Shown here piece after piece: positions 15,547-24,408 of a stretch of DNA of 38,142 nt (positions within the stretch are counted from its first letter, which is position 1; each line of letters opens with the position of its first letter). The translations under genes and the position numbers were made by a program. The stretch comes from Anaerolineales bacterium (GTDB taxonomy: Bacteria > Chloroflexota > Anaerolineae > 4572-78 > NAK82), in NCBI GenBank assembly GCA_020343875.1, contig CP070811.1, forward strand, positions 612,333 to 650,474, in the 5' to 3' direction. The notes beneath the pieces were generated by a model, which did not search any database, had not been told where the DNA came from, and was given only the letters and a program-made list of their open reading frames with translations.

Positions 15547-15794
15547 AGGCTATCATACGTACCTAAGTGAGCCAAGAGCGCCTGCGAATCCGCATGTTTG
15601 AGCGCCTTGGGCGCCGACTTCGTGAGGAAGGGGGTGATGGACTGCAATACAAACCGGATCACCGTGTGAGCTGCCGGGCATTGGCAGCCAGGTATGGCCG
15701 CAAAATGACACAGGTTCTGTCTCGGTCCACGAAGGGTAAGATCGCTGATCGAGCCCTCAGGTCCACACAAAGCAAACTCAGGAGGAGGATGCAA
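15547..15794. other. Spacer between the dehydrogenase and the ABC importer
   Basis: These 248 bases carry an open plus-strand frame rich in Arg, but it is not protein-like and lacks its own ribosome-binding site; I regard it as non-coding. A small hairpin (GCTGCC...GGCAGC near 15670-15688) is present. I see no convincing promoter, so the importer genes may be read through from the upstream operon. Confidence 0.5.
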
Positions 15795-17189
15795 ATGAAA
15801 CGCTCACTCGTCACATTTTTGGCCCTGTTGGTAGCAGTAGGTATGCTCTTGACTGCTTGCGGCCCCCAGGCAACGGAAGCGCCCGCGACCGAAGCTCCAC
15901 AGCCAACCGAGGCCGTTGAGGAGCCGGCCCCTGAACCAGCTGGTCCCGAGTTCATTGTTATTGGCACCAGCGCACCACTAACCGGCATGTTTGCAGGCTT
16001 TGGCGAAGGTTGCACATGGGGAGCACAAGCGGCTGTTGATGATATCAACGCCCAAGGTGGAATCTATGTCAAGGAGTATGACCGCAAGATTCCGGTGAAA
16101 TACATCGTCGTCGATAACGAGAGCGATCCAGGGAAGTCAGGGCCTCTGGCTGAGGATCTAATTCTCCGCGATGAGGTAAATATGTTGTACTCCGTCGACT
16201 CATCCCCATCCATCCACATCCCAATCGCCGAGGTAGCTGAGAAGCACGGGGTACCACATATCGTCGGCGGCGGACCCCTGGAGCCCTGGCTGGGCGCCCG
16301 CAACGAAACAGAGACAAAGTGGCAGTACACTTGGTTTCCTGGTTTTGGCATAGCCACCCCCCCGCCCGAGGGAGATCCCAGATTTGGTAAGCCCGGATAC
16401 ACCATCAGGGATTCCTGGTTCGCCGTGCTGGACGCTTACGGCGACCAGACCAACAAAGTGGCGGGTGTCTTCGCTACGGATGAGCCGGACGGCATTGGCT
16501 GGTACGGTTTGTTCCCGGGGCTGCTGGAAGAATGGGGCGCAACGGTCATTGGCGCAGAGGACAAATTGGGCTTCTACCCCATTGGTACCACGGACTTCAC
16601 GGCCATGTGCAACGAGTGGAAGAACAACGAAGTCGAGATACTGTGGGGCAACGTGCCGGGCCCTGAATTCGCAACCCTGTGGAGGCAATGCAACCAGCTG
16701 GGCTTCAATCCCAAGATCGTTATGGTGGGCAGGGCGCCCCTCTTCTACATAGACGTGAATTCATGGGGCGAAAACCTGCCCCAGGGGGTAGGCACCGAGA
16801 TATGGTGGGATCCGGCCTACAAGGGCCCAGGCATCGGTGGCACGACTCCCCAGTCACTGGCCGAAAGATGGCAAGAAGCGAAAGACCAACCCCTAAACCG
16901 GGGTATCGGACACGGCTATGCCCCCATGCAGGTATTGTTTGATGCGGTCGAAAGAGCTGGCAGCCTGGATGGGGAAGCCATCAACAAGGCCATGGGGGAG
17001 ACCAATCTGGATACAGTCAACTATCTGGTCAAGTTCGATCCGGCCACGCACTTTAGCTGGATACCGCTCTTCGTTGGCCAGTGGCAGAGGACTGACCAAC
17101 CCTGGGTCTGGGAGTGCCCGATCACCTTCTCGAAGCATGACTTTCTAGGCCCTTCGACCGATTTCATCTTCCCCATTCCCTACGAATGA
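15795..17189 (+). CDS. ABC transporter substrate-binding lipoprotein (Liv/HAA type)
   Basis: The 464-residue product is an exported lipoprotein. The signal peptide ends in the lipobox LTAC with Cys22, followed by an acidic Pro/Ala/Thr/Glu linker (about 23-50). A type I periplasmic-binding fold of the leucine/isoleucine/valine-binding class follows, beginning IVIGTSAPLTGMFAGFGEG and containing AAVDDINAQGGIYV. GGAGGAGG at 15781-15788 sets ATG 15795; the in-frame ATG two codons earlier is possible. The ATPase and permease genes follow. Relatives bind amino acids, amides, urea or aromatic acids. In this locus an aromatic or short-chain acid ligand is likely, but the sequence does not prove it. 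Confidence 0.93.
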   Translation: MKRSLVTFLALLVAVGMLLTACGPQATEAPATEAPQPTEAVEEPAPEPAGPEFIVIGTSAPLTGMFAGFGEGCTWGAQAAVDDINAQGGIYVKEYDRKIPVKYIVVDNESDPGKSGPLAEDLILRDEVNMLYSVDSSPSIHIPIAEVAEKHGVPHIVGGGPLEPWLGARNETETKWQYTWFPGFGIATPPPEGDPRFGKPGYTIRDSWFAVLDAYGDQTNKVAGVFATDEPDGIGWYGLFPGLLEEWGATVIGAEDKLGFYPIGTTDFTAMCNEWKNNEVEILWGNVPGPEFATLWRQCNQLGFNPKIVMVGRAPLFYIDVNSWGENLPQGVGTEIWWDPAYKGPGIGGTTPQSLAERWQEAKDQPLNRGIGHGYAPMQVLFDAVERAGSLDGEAINKAMGETNLDTVNYLVKFDPATHFSWIPLFVGQWQRTDQPWVWECPITFSKHDFLGPSTDFIFPIPYE

Positions 17190-17218
17190 GAATGAACCTC
17201 TGAATTGTTGAACGTGTT

Positions 17219-17253
17219 GGGATAGGGCCAGCTTTTTGCAGCGGCCCTATCCC
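17219..17253. other. Strong hairpin between binding-protein and ATPase genes
   Basis: GGGATAGGGCC (17219-17229) and GGCCCTATCCC (17243-17253) form a perfect 11-bp stem around a 13-base loop. No T-run follows. Placed 29 bases after the binding-protein stop, it may protect that mRNA or attenuate downstream transcription, giving more binding protein than membrane components. Confidence 0.55.
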
Positions 17254-17388
17254 ACTCTAGCTTATGAGAGCGCCGGTACATCGCGCGTAGCCAGTCGGTC
17301 TCATAGGCCCGCATAGAAAAGCCTGGTACGATGGTCAGGGCTGACTGGATATTCATCATACTGCATTTATTCAAGGGAAGGTGGTGGC

Positions 17389-18114
17389 TTGGACGGGTCA
17401 ATTTTGTCAGTGAGTGAGGTAAGGAAACGCTTCGGAGGGCTGATGGCCCTCAATAATGTCAGTTTTGAGTTGCCGTCTGGTGCCATCATGGGGCTAATGG
17501 GGCCCAATGGAGCTGGCAAGACAACCTTAGTCAACGTCATCTGTGGTTTCTACAAGCCCGATTCGGGCACAGTCAAGTTTCAAGGGAGGGATATCACCGG
17601 CATCCCCCCACACAAGGTGTGCCGGCTTGGCATTGCCAGAACTTATCAGATCCCGCAACCATTTGGGGAATTAACCGCCCTACAAAATGTTGCAGTGGCG
17701 GGCATGTACGGGAGAGGCGTTGGCAAATCTGCTGCTGAAAGTGAAGCACTTGAGGTACTCAAGCTTACAGATCTCGCAGACAAGAAAGATGTGCCTGCAA
17801 AAAACTTAACCACTATCACCCTCAAGAGGCTCGAAGTGGCCAGGGCCCGGGCCACGGATCCTAAACTGTTGTTGGTGGATGAACCAGCTGCCGGCCTGAA
17901 CGAAACAGAACTACCCCACATGTTAGAGATCCTGGCAGCCATACGCCAGGCGGGGGTAACCATCCTCCTCATCGAGCATGTGATGCAAGTCATGAGAGAG
18001 GCTGTGGATACCATTTTTGTGATCAACGAAGGGACGCCAATCGCCTCTGGCCAGCCGGACGAGGTCATGAAAGATAAGAGAGTCATCGAGTGTTATCTGG
18101 GGGAATACCAATAA
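17389..18114 (+). CDS. ABC transporter ATP-binding protein, LivG-like
   Basis: This 241-residue ATPase is one of the pair energising the importer. Visible are Walker A GPNGAGKTT, the Q-loop in ARTYQIPQPFGE, Walker B LLLVDEPAAGLNETE and the H-loop in LIEHVM. The ABC signature is strongly degenerate: where LSGGQ-type residues belong, the sequence reads NLTTITLKRLEVARA. Walker motifs are intact, and the conserved KRLEVARA that follows shows that the gene is not decaying. The start is taken at TTG 17389 after GGGAAGGTGGTGG; other starts within 25 bases are conceivable. The LivF-like partner follows after 48 bases. Confidence 0.92.
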   Translation: MDGSILSVSEVRKRFGGLMALNNVSFELPSGAIMGLMGPNGAGKTTLVNVICGFYKPDSGTVKFQGRDITGIPPHKVCRLGIARTYQIPQPFGELTALQNVAVAGMYGRGVGKSAAESEALEVLKLTDLADKKDVPAKNLTTITLKRLEVARARATDPKLLLVDEPAAGLNETELPHMLEILAAIRQAGVTILLIEHVMQVMREAVDTIFVINEGTPIASGQPDEVMKDKRVIECYLGEYQ

Positions 18115-18162
18115 GCCCAGGGCGTAGCTGGCAGAAGTAATCTCGAAAGGAACATCAGGCAC

Positions 18163-18882
18163 ATGTCGCAAGAAGTGCTGCTGCGTGTCAACAACATAGA
18201 TGTGTTTTATGGAAGTTTGCAGGTTTTGTGGGATGTCTCGATAGAGATGAAAAGCGGGGAGATGGTAGCCATTGCAGGCGCTAATGGGGCCGGTAAGTCC
18301 ACTCTATTGAAGACAATATCCGGCCTGATGCATCCCGCCAAGGGCAGCATCGAGTTCGCAGGCATGGATATCACCCGCATGAATGCCTACGATATTGCTG
18401 CCCAGGGTATTTGCCAGGTCCCGGAAGGAAGAAGACTTTTCCCGAATATGACCGTATTACAGAATCTGATGATCGGCTCCTACAGCCAAAAAGCGCGGGC
18501 CAAGCGTGAAGAGAACCTGGCCAGGGTTTACGAGCTCTTCCCCATACTGAAGGAGCGGCAGAATCAACTGGCGAAAACCCTGAGTGGAGGGCAGCAACAA
18601 ATGGTGGCCATTGGGCGCGGATTGATGTCCAATCCAAAGGTCATGATAATCGACGAAATGTCGCTCGGGCTCAGCCCCCTGTTTGTGAGTGACCTGTTTC
18701 GAGTGCTACACGAGATTAGAGCGCGCGGTATCACCGTTCTCCTGGTTGAACAAAACGTGTGGCGAACCCTGCATGAAGCGGATAGCGCATATGTGCTCGA
18801 AACAGGACGGATTGTCATGAGTGGGCGAGCCCAAGATTTATGTGAGGAGGAGGAAGTTCGGAATGCCTACTTCGGTACATAG
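18163..18882 (+). CDS. ABC transporter ATP-binding protein, LivF-like
   Basis: This 239-residue second ATPase of the importer has Walker A GANGAGKST, the LivF-characteristic QVPEGRRLFPNMTVLQNL, a full signature LSGGQQQMVAIGRGLM, and Walker B VMIIDEMSLGLSP (Met replaces the usual Pro after DE). The H-loop is LLVEQN. GAAAGG lies ahead of the ATG. With an intact signature here and a degenerate one in the LivG-like subunit, the heterodimer would have two unequal ATP sites. The permease genes follow directly. Confidence 0.95.
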   Translation: MSQEVLLRVNNIDVFYGSLQVLWDVSIEMKSGEMVAIAGANGAGKSTLLKTISGLMHPAKGSIEFAGMDITRMNAYDIAAQGICQVPEGRRLFPNMTVLQNLMIGSYSQKARAKREENLARVYELFPILKERQNQLAKTLSGGQQQMVAIGRGLMSNPKVMIIDEMSLGLSPLFVSDLFRVLHEIRARGITVLLVEQNVWRTLHEADSAYVLETGRIVMSGRAQDLCEEEEVRNAYFGT

Positions 18883-18912
18883 CCCTGGCAGGCAGGGGAC
18901 GGATGGTAGACT

Positions 18913-19779
18913 ATGGACACATTGAGTGATTTAGCCACACCTTTAACAATGGGTATTCTGTACGGCGGATTATACGTTGTCATCGCCTTAGGCCTCTCCC
19001 TGGTGTTCGGGGTCATGAACGTGATCAACGTCGCCCACGGAGATTTTGTCACCCTTGGCGGCTACGTCGCTTTTGTGGCAGTGACCAGTTTGGGATTGGA
19101 CCCAATTCTATGGTTGATCGCAGGTATACCCCTGTTCTTTATCATGGGGATTGTTATCCAAAGATTCTTGCTGTACCGCGCCTTCAAGATGTCAATCGAC
19201 GCTGCCCTGATCATCGCATTTGGCATTTCTCTGATAATCCAGAATGCTTCCCAGTTAGTTTGGACCCCCCTATCCAGGAGCTTGATGACACCCTATAGCT
19301 TTAAGAGTTTTCAGATCGGTGAGGTTTATATCCCCTTGGTGTACCTGCTGGACTTCATAGCGGCAGTGATTGTAATGCTGGTGGTGCATCAGTTCTTGAA
19401 AAGGACTTACCTGGGCCAGGCGATCACCGCCGCTTCTCAGGATCGACAAACAGCTGAGCTGATGGGAATCAACCCGGCCGTGGTCTATCAGTATGCTTTT
19501 GGAATTGCCATGGCCCTGGCTGCCATAGCAGGCGTATTTCTGGGTTTGACTTTCCCCTTCAACCCAACCTCAGGAGTGCGCTTTCTTATCATCGCCTTTG
19601 GCGTGATCATCTTGGGGGGGTTGGGCAGCATGGTCGGCACATTCATAGGGGGCATGTTCTTTGGGTTGTCTCAAGCGCTGGGGGGCTATTTCTGGGGACC
19701 CACCGGCCAATTGCTGGTCCCGTTTTTGATGGTGCTAATTGTACTGACAATTAGACCGCAAGGTCTGTTCGGTCGTTAG
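18913..19779 (+). CDS. ABC transporter permease, LivH-like
   Basis: The 288-residue integral membrane protein has about eight hydrophobic segments. LivH hallmarks are GLYVVIALGLSLVFGVMNVI, NVAHGDFVTLGGYV, an ATPase-coupling segment AASQDRQTAELMGI, and a C-terminal LTIRPQGLFGR. It forms half of the transmembrane channel of the importer with the LivM-like protein encoded 11 bases downstream. Length and topology are normal for the family. The substrate is determined by the binding protein and is unknown. Confidence 0.93.
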   Translation: MDTLSDLATPLTMGILYGGLYVVIALGLSLVFGVMNVINVAHGDFVTLGGYVAFVAVTSLGLDPILWLIAGIPLFFIMGIVIQRFLLYRAFKMSIDAALIIAFGISLIIQNASQLVWTPLSRSLMTPYSFKSFQIGEVYIPLVYLLDFIAAVIVMLVVHQFLKRTYLGQAITAASQDRQTAELMGINPAVVYQYAFGIAMALAAIAGVFLGLTFPFNPTSGVRFLIIAFGVIILGGLGSMVGTFIGGMFFGLSQALGGYFWGPTGQLLVPFLMVLIVLTIRPQGLFGR

Positions 19780-19790
19780 AGGGAGCTTAC

Positions 19791-20747
19791 ATGGGAATTA
19801 CTACCCGCCGGATTGTCGTCTTGAGTTTGTTGGGAGGGTTCGCAGTCGTGATGGCCCTGCTCCCGATAATGGGCATGCCCCAGACATGGATGCTGTACCT
19901 GATCTACTTCTTTGTGTTCCTGGCTGCAGCAAACATGTGGAATTTGCTGGCAGGTTTTAGCGGGCTGCTGGCCCTGTGCCCGGCCGCGTTTATCGGGTTG
20001 GCTGGCTATACCATGACAATACTGACCTGGCTTAACATCCCATTTTATGTGGGGATACTGGTCGGAGGTGTGGTGGCCGCCCTGTTTTCCATATTAATAT
20101 CCGGCTCTGTATTCAGGATGAAAGGCGTCTACTTCGCTATCGGGACCCTGGTGGTGCCTGAGATACTGCGCCTGGTGTTTCTGCGCTGGAGACCGGTCGG
20201 GGGGGAGCTGAGTGGTGGCGGAGCCGGCTACATGGTAAAGGGGGTTTCCGAAGTAATCATGCAGGAAACCTATTGGCTTGGATTAGCGGTTGCGGTGGCT
20301 TCCATCATTCTCATAGGCATCATCTTGCGTTCGAAATTCGGGCTGGGGCTGGCCGCGATTCGCGATAACGACACCAGCGCCGCAAGTTCAGGGATAGACG
20401 TTTTCAGATTGAAGCTATACTCCTTCATCATCGCTGCCTTTGTGATGGGGGTCGCCGGGGCCATATTCTACTCTTATCAACGCTACATCGAGCCGAACAG
20501 CGCCTTCAACATCAGATGGTTAATGATCGTGCTGCTGGCCACAGTTATCGGCGGCAAAGGCATAGAAGAGGGGCCGTTTGTGGGAGCGATCATTGTGGTG
20601 ATTTTGCACTTCCAACTGGCCAGATATGGTGAAATCAGCCTACTCATACAGGGCATCATACTGGTGGTCATCATGTTGGCAGTGCCACAAGGTATCACAG
20701 GTTTGATCCGCGACCTGCGCAGGTCAGGAAGCTTTCGTCCAGGTTAA
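19791..20747 (+). CDS. ABC transporter permease, LivM-like
   Basis: The 318-residue membrane protein has a first hydrophobic segment from about residue 10 and 8-10 helices overall. The family signatures are AANMWNLLAGFSGLLALCPA, a coupling loop LAAIRDNDTSAASSGIDVFR and a C-terminal VPQGITGLIRDL. It pairs with the LivH-like permease. GGGAG precedes ATG 19791. Its stop is 32 bases from the transhydroxylase large-subunit start, with no terminator between. This physically ties the importer to polyphenol metabolism and supports an aromatic or aromatic-derived transport substrate. Confidence 0.93.
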   Translation: MGITTRRIVVLSLLGGFAVVMALLPIMGMPQTWMLYLIYFFVFLAAANMWNLLAGFSGLLALCPAAFIGLAGYTMTILTWLNIPFYVGILVGGVVAALFSILISGSVFRMKGVYFAIGTLVVPEILRLVFLRWRPVGGELSGGGAGYMVKGVSEVIMQETYWLGLAVAVASIILIGIILRSKFGLGLAAIRDNDTSAASSGIDVFRLKLYSFIIAAFVMGVAGAIFYSYQRYIEPNSAFNIRWLMIVLLATVIGGKGIEEGPFVGAIIVVILHFQLARYGEISLLIQGIILVVIMLAVPQGITGLIRDLRRSGSFRPG

Positions 20748-20779
20748 CAACTGTTTCTTGGTTGAAAGGAGGAACCTTC

Positions 20780-23350
20780 ATGAGTCACATTGAGAAATTG
20801 ACCAACGGGACAACAGGTGGGCCGGTTTTTGTATATGTAAAAGACGGCAGGATCATACGCGTTACACCCATGGATTTTGATGAGAGTGACGCGCCTTCCT
20901 GGGTCATCAATGCCAGAGGCAAGAAGTTCTCTCCACCCCGGAAGACCACCCTCTCCCCCTATTCATTTGCCTGGCGCTCCATGATCTATTCCCCCACCAG
21001 ATTACTGCATCCTCTCAAACGGGTCGATTTCGACCCCGATGGAAAGCGAAACCACACCCGCAGGGGGGAATCGGGTTATGAGCGGATCAGTTGGGACGAG
21101 GCCGCGGATATTGTCACCAGCGAGATCAAGCGGATCAAGCGTGAGTACGGCCCGGCCGCCATTCTGAGCACGCCGGGCTCTCACCATTTGTGGGGCCATG
21201 TGGGCTACCGGCATAGCGCATACTTCAGGTTCATGAATCTTATGGGGTATACCTCTGCCGAGCACAACCCCGATAGCTGGGAAGGCTGGCACTGGGGAGG
21301 TATGCATCAATGGGGATTCAGCCACAGGCTGGGTATTCCCGAACAATACGATCTGCTGGAAGACGCACTCAAGAACACCGAAATGATTGTATTCTGGTCA
21401 GCCGACCCGGAGACCACCAGCGGCATCTACTCTGCCTTCGAGAGCACCTGCCGCCGTCAGTGGCTGAAGGAACTCGGGGTCAAAATGATCTTTATCGACC
21501 CATTCTACAACCACACGGCTGGCATGTTCGCTGACAAATGGTTTGCTCCCAGGCCGGGCACAGACAATGCCATGGCGTGTGCCATCGCGTATGTTTGGAT
21601 AACCGAAAATCTCTACGACCAGGAGTACATCAAGGCCCGAAGCGTGGGTTTTGAAACGTGGAAAGACTACATCCTGGGGGTAGAAGACGGCATACCCAAA
21701 ACACCCGAGTGGGCGGAAAAAGAAAGCACCATCCCCGCCAGAGAGATCAAAGCTTTGGCCAGAGAATGGGGGTCGAAAAAGACCATGCTGGCCGCAGGTG
21801 GGCTGGGTGGTTGGGGGGGTGCCTGCAGGGCCGCCACCGGAGGGCAATGGGCCCGCCTTATGATCAGCCTTGCGGCTATGCAGGGTTTGGGGAAACCGGG
21901 CAGCAATATCTGGTCGACCACGCAAGGCGCGCCGCATAACTCGGATTTCGTCTTTCCGGGTTATGCCGAAGGAGGAATATCCGGCGACGTCGACAATTCG
22001 GCCGCCGGCTATCGCTGGGTTTACAGGATGCAATTGCGGCCCACCCGTTCCAGTATAAACTCCCCCATGGGGCAGCACATTCCCAGACTCAAGATACCGG
22101 AATGCATCCTGGACGGCAAGTATGAATGGAGAGGGAAAGGGTTCTGCGGCCAGTCGATTGAGGCCCAGCTCCACAAATACAAGTATCCGGCCGACGGCTA
22201 CCCGGAGATCCAGATGTACTACCGGTACGGCGGCTCGTTCATTGGCACCATGAATGAGACCAACCGGTATATTAAGGCCTACCAGACCGAAAGGCTGCCC
22301 TTCGTGGTGAACCAGTCCATCTGGTTCGAGGGCGAGGCCAGGTTTGCCGATATTATCTTGCCGGCCTGCACCAATTTCGAACGCTGGGATATCAGCGAAT
22401 TCGCGGGTTGTCTGGGGTATATCCCTGATTCTACCTGCCAGGTCAACCATCGAGTCATCAGCTTCCAGAAGAAATGTATCGAGCCCCTGGGAGAGTCCAA
22501 GTCAGACTACGACATCTTCGCACTTCTGGCGGAGAGGCTGGGATTCTACGATGCCTTTACTGAGGGTGGCCTGACCGAACTTGATTGGGTCAAACGTATG
22601 TTTGACGCCAGCGATTTACCCCAGCACATCTCCTGGGATGATTTCTTCGAGAAGGGCTACTTTGTGGTGCCCATGCCCGACGACTACAAATCGACGCCTG
22701 CCCTAAGATGGTTCGCCGAGGATAGAAAGAGGGACACGCCGGACTGGGGGCCCCATCCTGAATCTCAGGAAGAATTCGGCAAAGGGCTGCAGACCACCTC
22801 AGGTCTGATAGAGTTCGAATCTTCCAGCCTGAAGAAGTTTGATCCTGAAGATGAAGAGAGGCCTGTTTTCCCCAAATACATCCCATCCTGGGAGGGACAT
22901 CATACCACGCCGCTGTACAGTAAGTACCCATTACAGTTGATATCGCCACACCCCCGATTCAGCTTCCATACCATGGGCGATGCCAAGGGGAGCTGGCTTA
23001 ACGAGGTCAAGGATCACCGAGTCCTGAAGGAGGACGGCTACTATTACTGGATCATCCGCATCAACTCGCAGGATGCCGAACAGAGAGGGATCCAGGAAGG
23101 CGACCTGGTCAAGGTCTTCAACGATCGAGGCGTGGTCATCTGCGCGGCGCAGGTGACCCAGCGGCTCCCGCCCGGCACCGTTCACTCCTATGAATCCTGT
23201 GCAGACTACGATCCCCTGGGCAAGCCTGGGGAGTCGGCAGATCGAGGGGGATGCATTAACATCTTGACTCCAAGCCGTTACATCACCCAGAATTCGAGCG
23301 GCCAGGCCCCCAACTCGTGTCTGGTGGAAGTCGAGAAGAAGGAGAGATAA
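20780..23350 (+). CDS. athL: Pyrogallol-phloroglucinol transhydroxylase-type molybdopterin enzyme, large subunit
   Basis: The 856-residue molybdopterin oxidoreductase (DMSO-reductase superfamily) lacks an N-terminal Fe-S motif, as does the transhydroxylase alpha subunit of Pelobacter acidigallici (about 875 residues). Its opening (TGGPVFVYVKDGRIIRVTP) and many internal blocks match that enzyme from memory. Active-site residues recalled for it (His144, Tyr152, Asp174, Ser175, Trp354, Tyr404) fall on His135, Tyr143, Asp165, Ser166, Trp345 and Tyr395 here, a constant offset of nine. Ser166 would ligate molybdenum. The enzyme moves a hydroxyl between pyrogallol and 1,2,3,5-tetrahydroxybenzene to yield phloroglucinol, with no net redox change. 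There is no Tat signal, so it is cytoplasmic. AAAGGAGG at 20765-20772 fixes ATG 20780. Confidence 0.93.
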   Translation: MSHIEKLTNGTTGGPVFVYVKDGRIIRVTPMDFDESDAPSWVINARGKKFSPPRKTTLSPYSFAWRSMIYSPTRLLHPLKRVDFDPDGKRNHTRRGESGYERISWDEAADIVTSEIKRIKREYGPAAILSTPGSHHLWGHVGYRHSAYFRFMNLMGYTSAEHNPDSWEGWHWGGMHQWGFSHRLGIPEQYDLLEDALKNTEMIVFWSADPETTSGIYSAFESTCRRQWLKELGVKMIFIDPFYNHTAGMFADKWFAPRPGTDNAMACAIAYVWITENLYDQEYIKARSVGFETWKDYILGVEDGIPKTPEWAEKESTIPAREIKALAREWGSKKTMLAAGGLGGWGGACRAATGGQWARLMISLAAMQGLGKPGSNIWSTTQGAPHNSDFVFPGYAEGGISGDVDNSAAGYRWVYRMQLRPTRSSINSPMGQHIPRLKIPECILDGKYEWRGKGFCGQSIEAQLHKYKYPADGYPEIQMYYRYGGSFIGTMNETNRYIKAYQTERLPFVVNQSIWFEGEARFADIILPACTNFERWDISEFAGCLGYIPDSTCQVNHRVISFQKKCIEPLGESKSDYDIFALLAERLGFYDAFTEGGLTELDWVKRMFDASDLPQHISWDDFFEKGYFVVPMPDDYKSTPALRWFAEDRKRDTPDWGPHPESQEEFGKGLQTTSGLIEFESSSLKKFDPEDEERPVFPKYIPSWEGHHTTPLYSKYPLQLISPHPRFSFHTMGDAKGSWLNEVKDHRVLKEDGYYYWIIRINSQDAEQRGIQEGDLVKVFNDRGVVICAAQVTQRLPPGTVHSYESCADYDPLGKPGESADRGGCINILTPSRYITQNSSGQAPNSCLVEVEKKER

Positions 23351-23351
23351 C

Positions 23352-24188
23352 ATGAACAAGTGGAACCTGGTCATCGATATCGCAAAATGCCACGACTGCA
23401 ACAACTGTTTCCTGGCATGCAAGGACGAATACTGCGAGAACGATTTTCCACCTTATTCGGCGGCTCAACCCAGGCATGGCCACAGATGGATCGACATCCT
23501 GCGCAAAGAGAGGGGTCAGCATCCCCGGGTAGATGTCTCCTACCTGCCTCTGCCCTGTATGCACTGCGATGAGGCTGACTGCATCAAGGCAGCAGAAGGG
23601 GAGGCGGTCTACAAGCGGGACGATGGCATCGTGATCATTGATCCGCTGAAGGCCAAAGGGCAAAAGGGTGTGGTTGACTCGTGCCCCTACGGCGTAATTT
23701 GGTGGAACGAAGAGCTGGATGTGCCCCAGAAATGCACCTTCTGTGCTCACCTGCTGGACGAGGGGTGGCAGGCGCCCCGATGCGTGCAGGCCTGTCCGAC
23801 CGGGGCGATGGAATTCCTGCACGTCGAAGATGCGGAGATGCAGCGTATCGTCCACTCTGAGGAGCTGGAGGTCTGGCACCCGGAATATGGGCTGGAGCCA
23901 CGTGTGTACTACAAGAAACTATACCGGTATACCCGGTGGTTCATTTCCGGCAGCGTGGCCCTAAAAGATGTGGACGAGTGTGCCGAGGGAGCGAAAGTCA
24001 CATTGAAGAACGGTTCCGGAGGAGTCCTCATCACAGCCCTGACCAACAACTACGGTGATTTTCGGTTCGACGCTCTTGAAGCGAAAAGCGGCCAGTATAG
24101 GCTGGAGGTAGACTATCCCGGGTATCAGCAGCGGGAACTGCGTGTGGATCTGGAGAACAGTATAGACGTCGGCACCATCTTTCTTTAA
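23352..24188 (+). CDS. athS: Transhydroxylase-type iron-sulfur small subunit
   Basis: The 278-residue partner of the preceding molybdenum subunit has twelve Cys, placed for three [4Fe-4S] clusters: 13, 16, 19, 23; 69, 72, 77; 111; 128, 131, 144, 148. A C-terminal beta-barrel of the Cna-B/transthyretin-like kind follows (about 195-278, containing TLKNGSGGVLITALTNNYGD). That C-terminal domain is a known feature of the transhydroxylase beta subunit (about 275 residues) and is not usual in other DMSO-reductase-family electron-transfer subunits. This strengthens the pyrogallol transhydroxylase call. The ATG lies one base after the large-subunit stop, so the two are coupled. Confidence 0.93.
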   Translation: MNKWNLVIDIAKCHDCNNCFLACKDEYCENDFPPYSAAQPRHGHRWIDILRKERGQHPRVDVSYLPLPCMHCDEADCIKAAEGEAVYKRDDGIVIIDPLKAKGQKGVVDSCPYGVIWWNEELDVPQKCTFCAHLLDEGWQAPRCVQACPTGAMEFLHVEDAEMQRIVHSEELEVWHPEYGLEPRVYYKKLYRYTRWFISGSVALKDVDECAEGAKVTLKNGSGGVLITALTNNYGDFRFDALEAKSGQYRLEVDYPGYQQRELRVDLENSIDVGTIFL

Positions 24189-24408
24189 TGGCCTCCCTGC
24201 CGCTTGATCAGAAAGTGCTTGGCAGCCATAGCAGCGCCCACCGAACCGGCATGTTCGAATCCGGGTGGGTTATCTTCCAGGCACTTCCGAGGCGCTTGGC
24301 CTGAATCCAGAAGCCCAGGGGGGTGCTTTGCCCTGGGCTCAAGTAGGAACCGCATCGCAAGCCTACGCCCTGCTGCGACAGGCATCTTAATCAGAGGAGT
24401 ATTTGGTT
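24189..24408. other. Spacer after the transhydroxylase genes, with a 9-bp hairpin
   Basis: AGCCCAGGG (24312-24320) and CCCTGGGCT (24331-24339) form a perfect stem with a 10-base loop, with no T-run after it. It may be a processing or attenuation structure between athS and the BKACE gene. I see no confident promoter. A minus-strand frame through here looks like chance. Confidence 0.4.

Noticed and set aside
15567..15794. Plus-strand open frame leading into the binding-protein gene
   Set aside because: Arg-rich, not protein-like, and it would bury the signal peptide; the true start with a GGAGGAGG site is at 15795.
24195..24210. TTGATCA-containing site as a second GntR operator
   Set aside because: Only the central core matches the 26-bp palindrome; the flanks do not, and such a core occurs by chance.
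24185..24385. Minus-strand frame of 66 residues in the spacer after the transhydroxylase small subunit
   Set aside because: No ribosome-binding site, no recognised family, and it overlaps the end of a solid gene and a hairpin; treated as chance.
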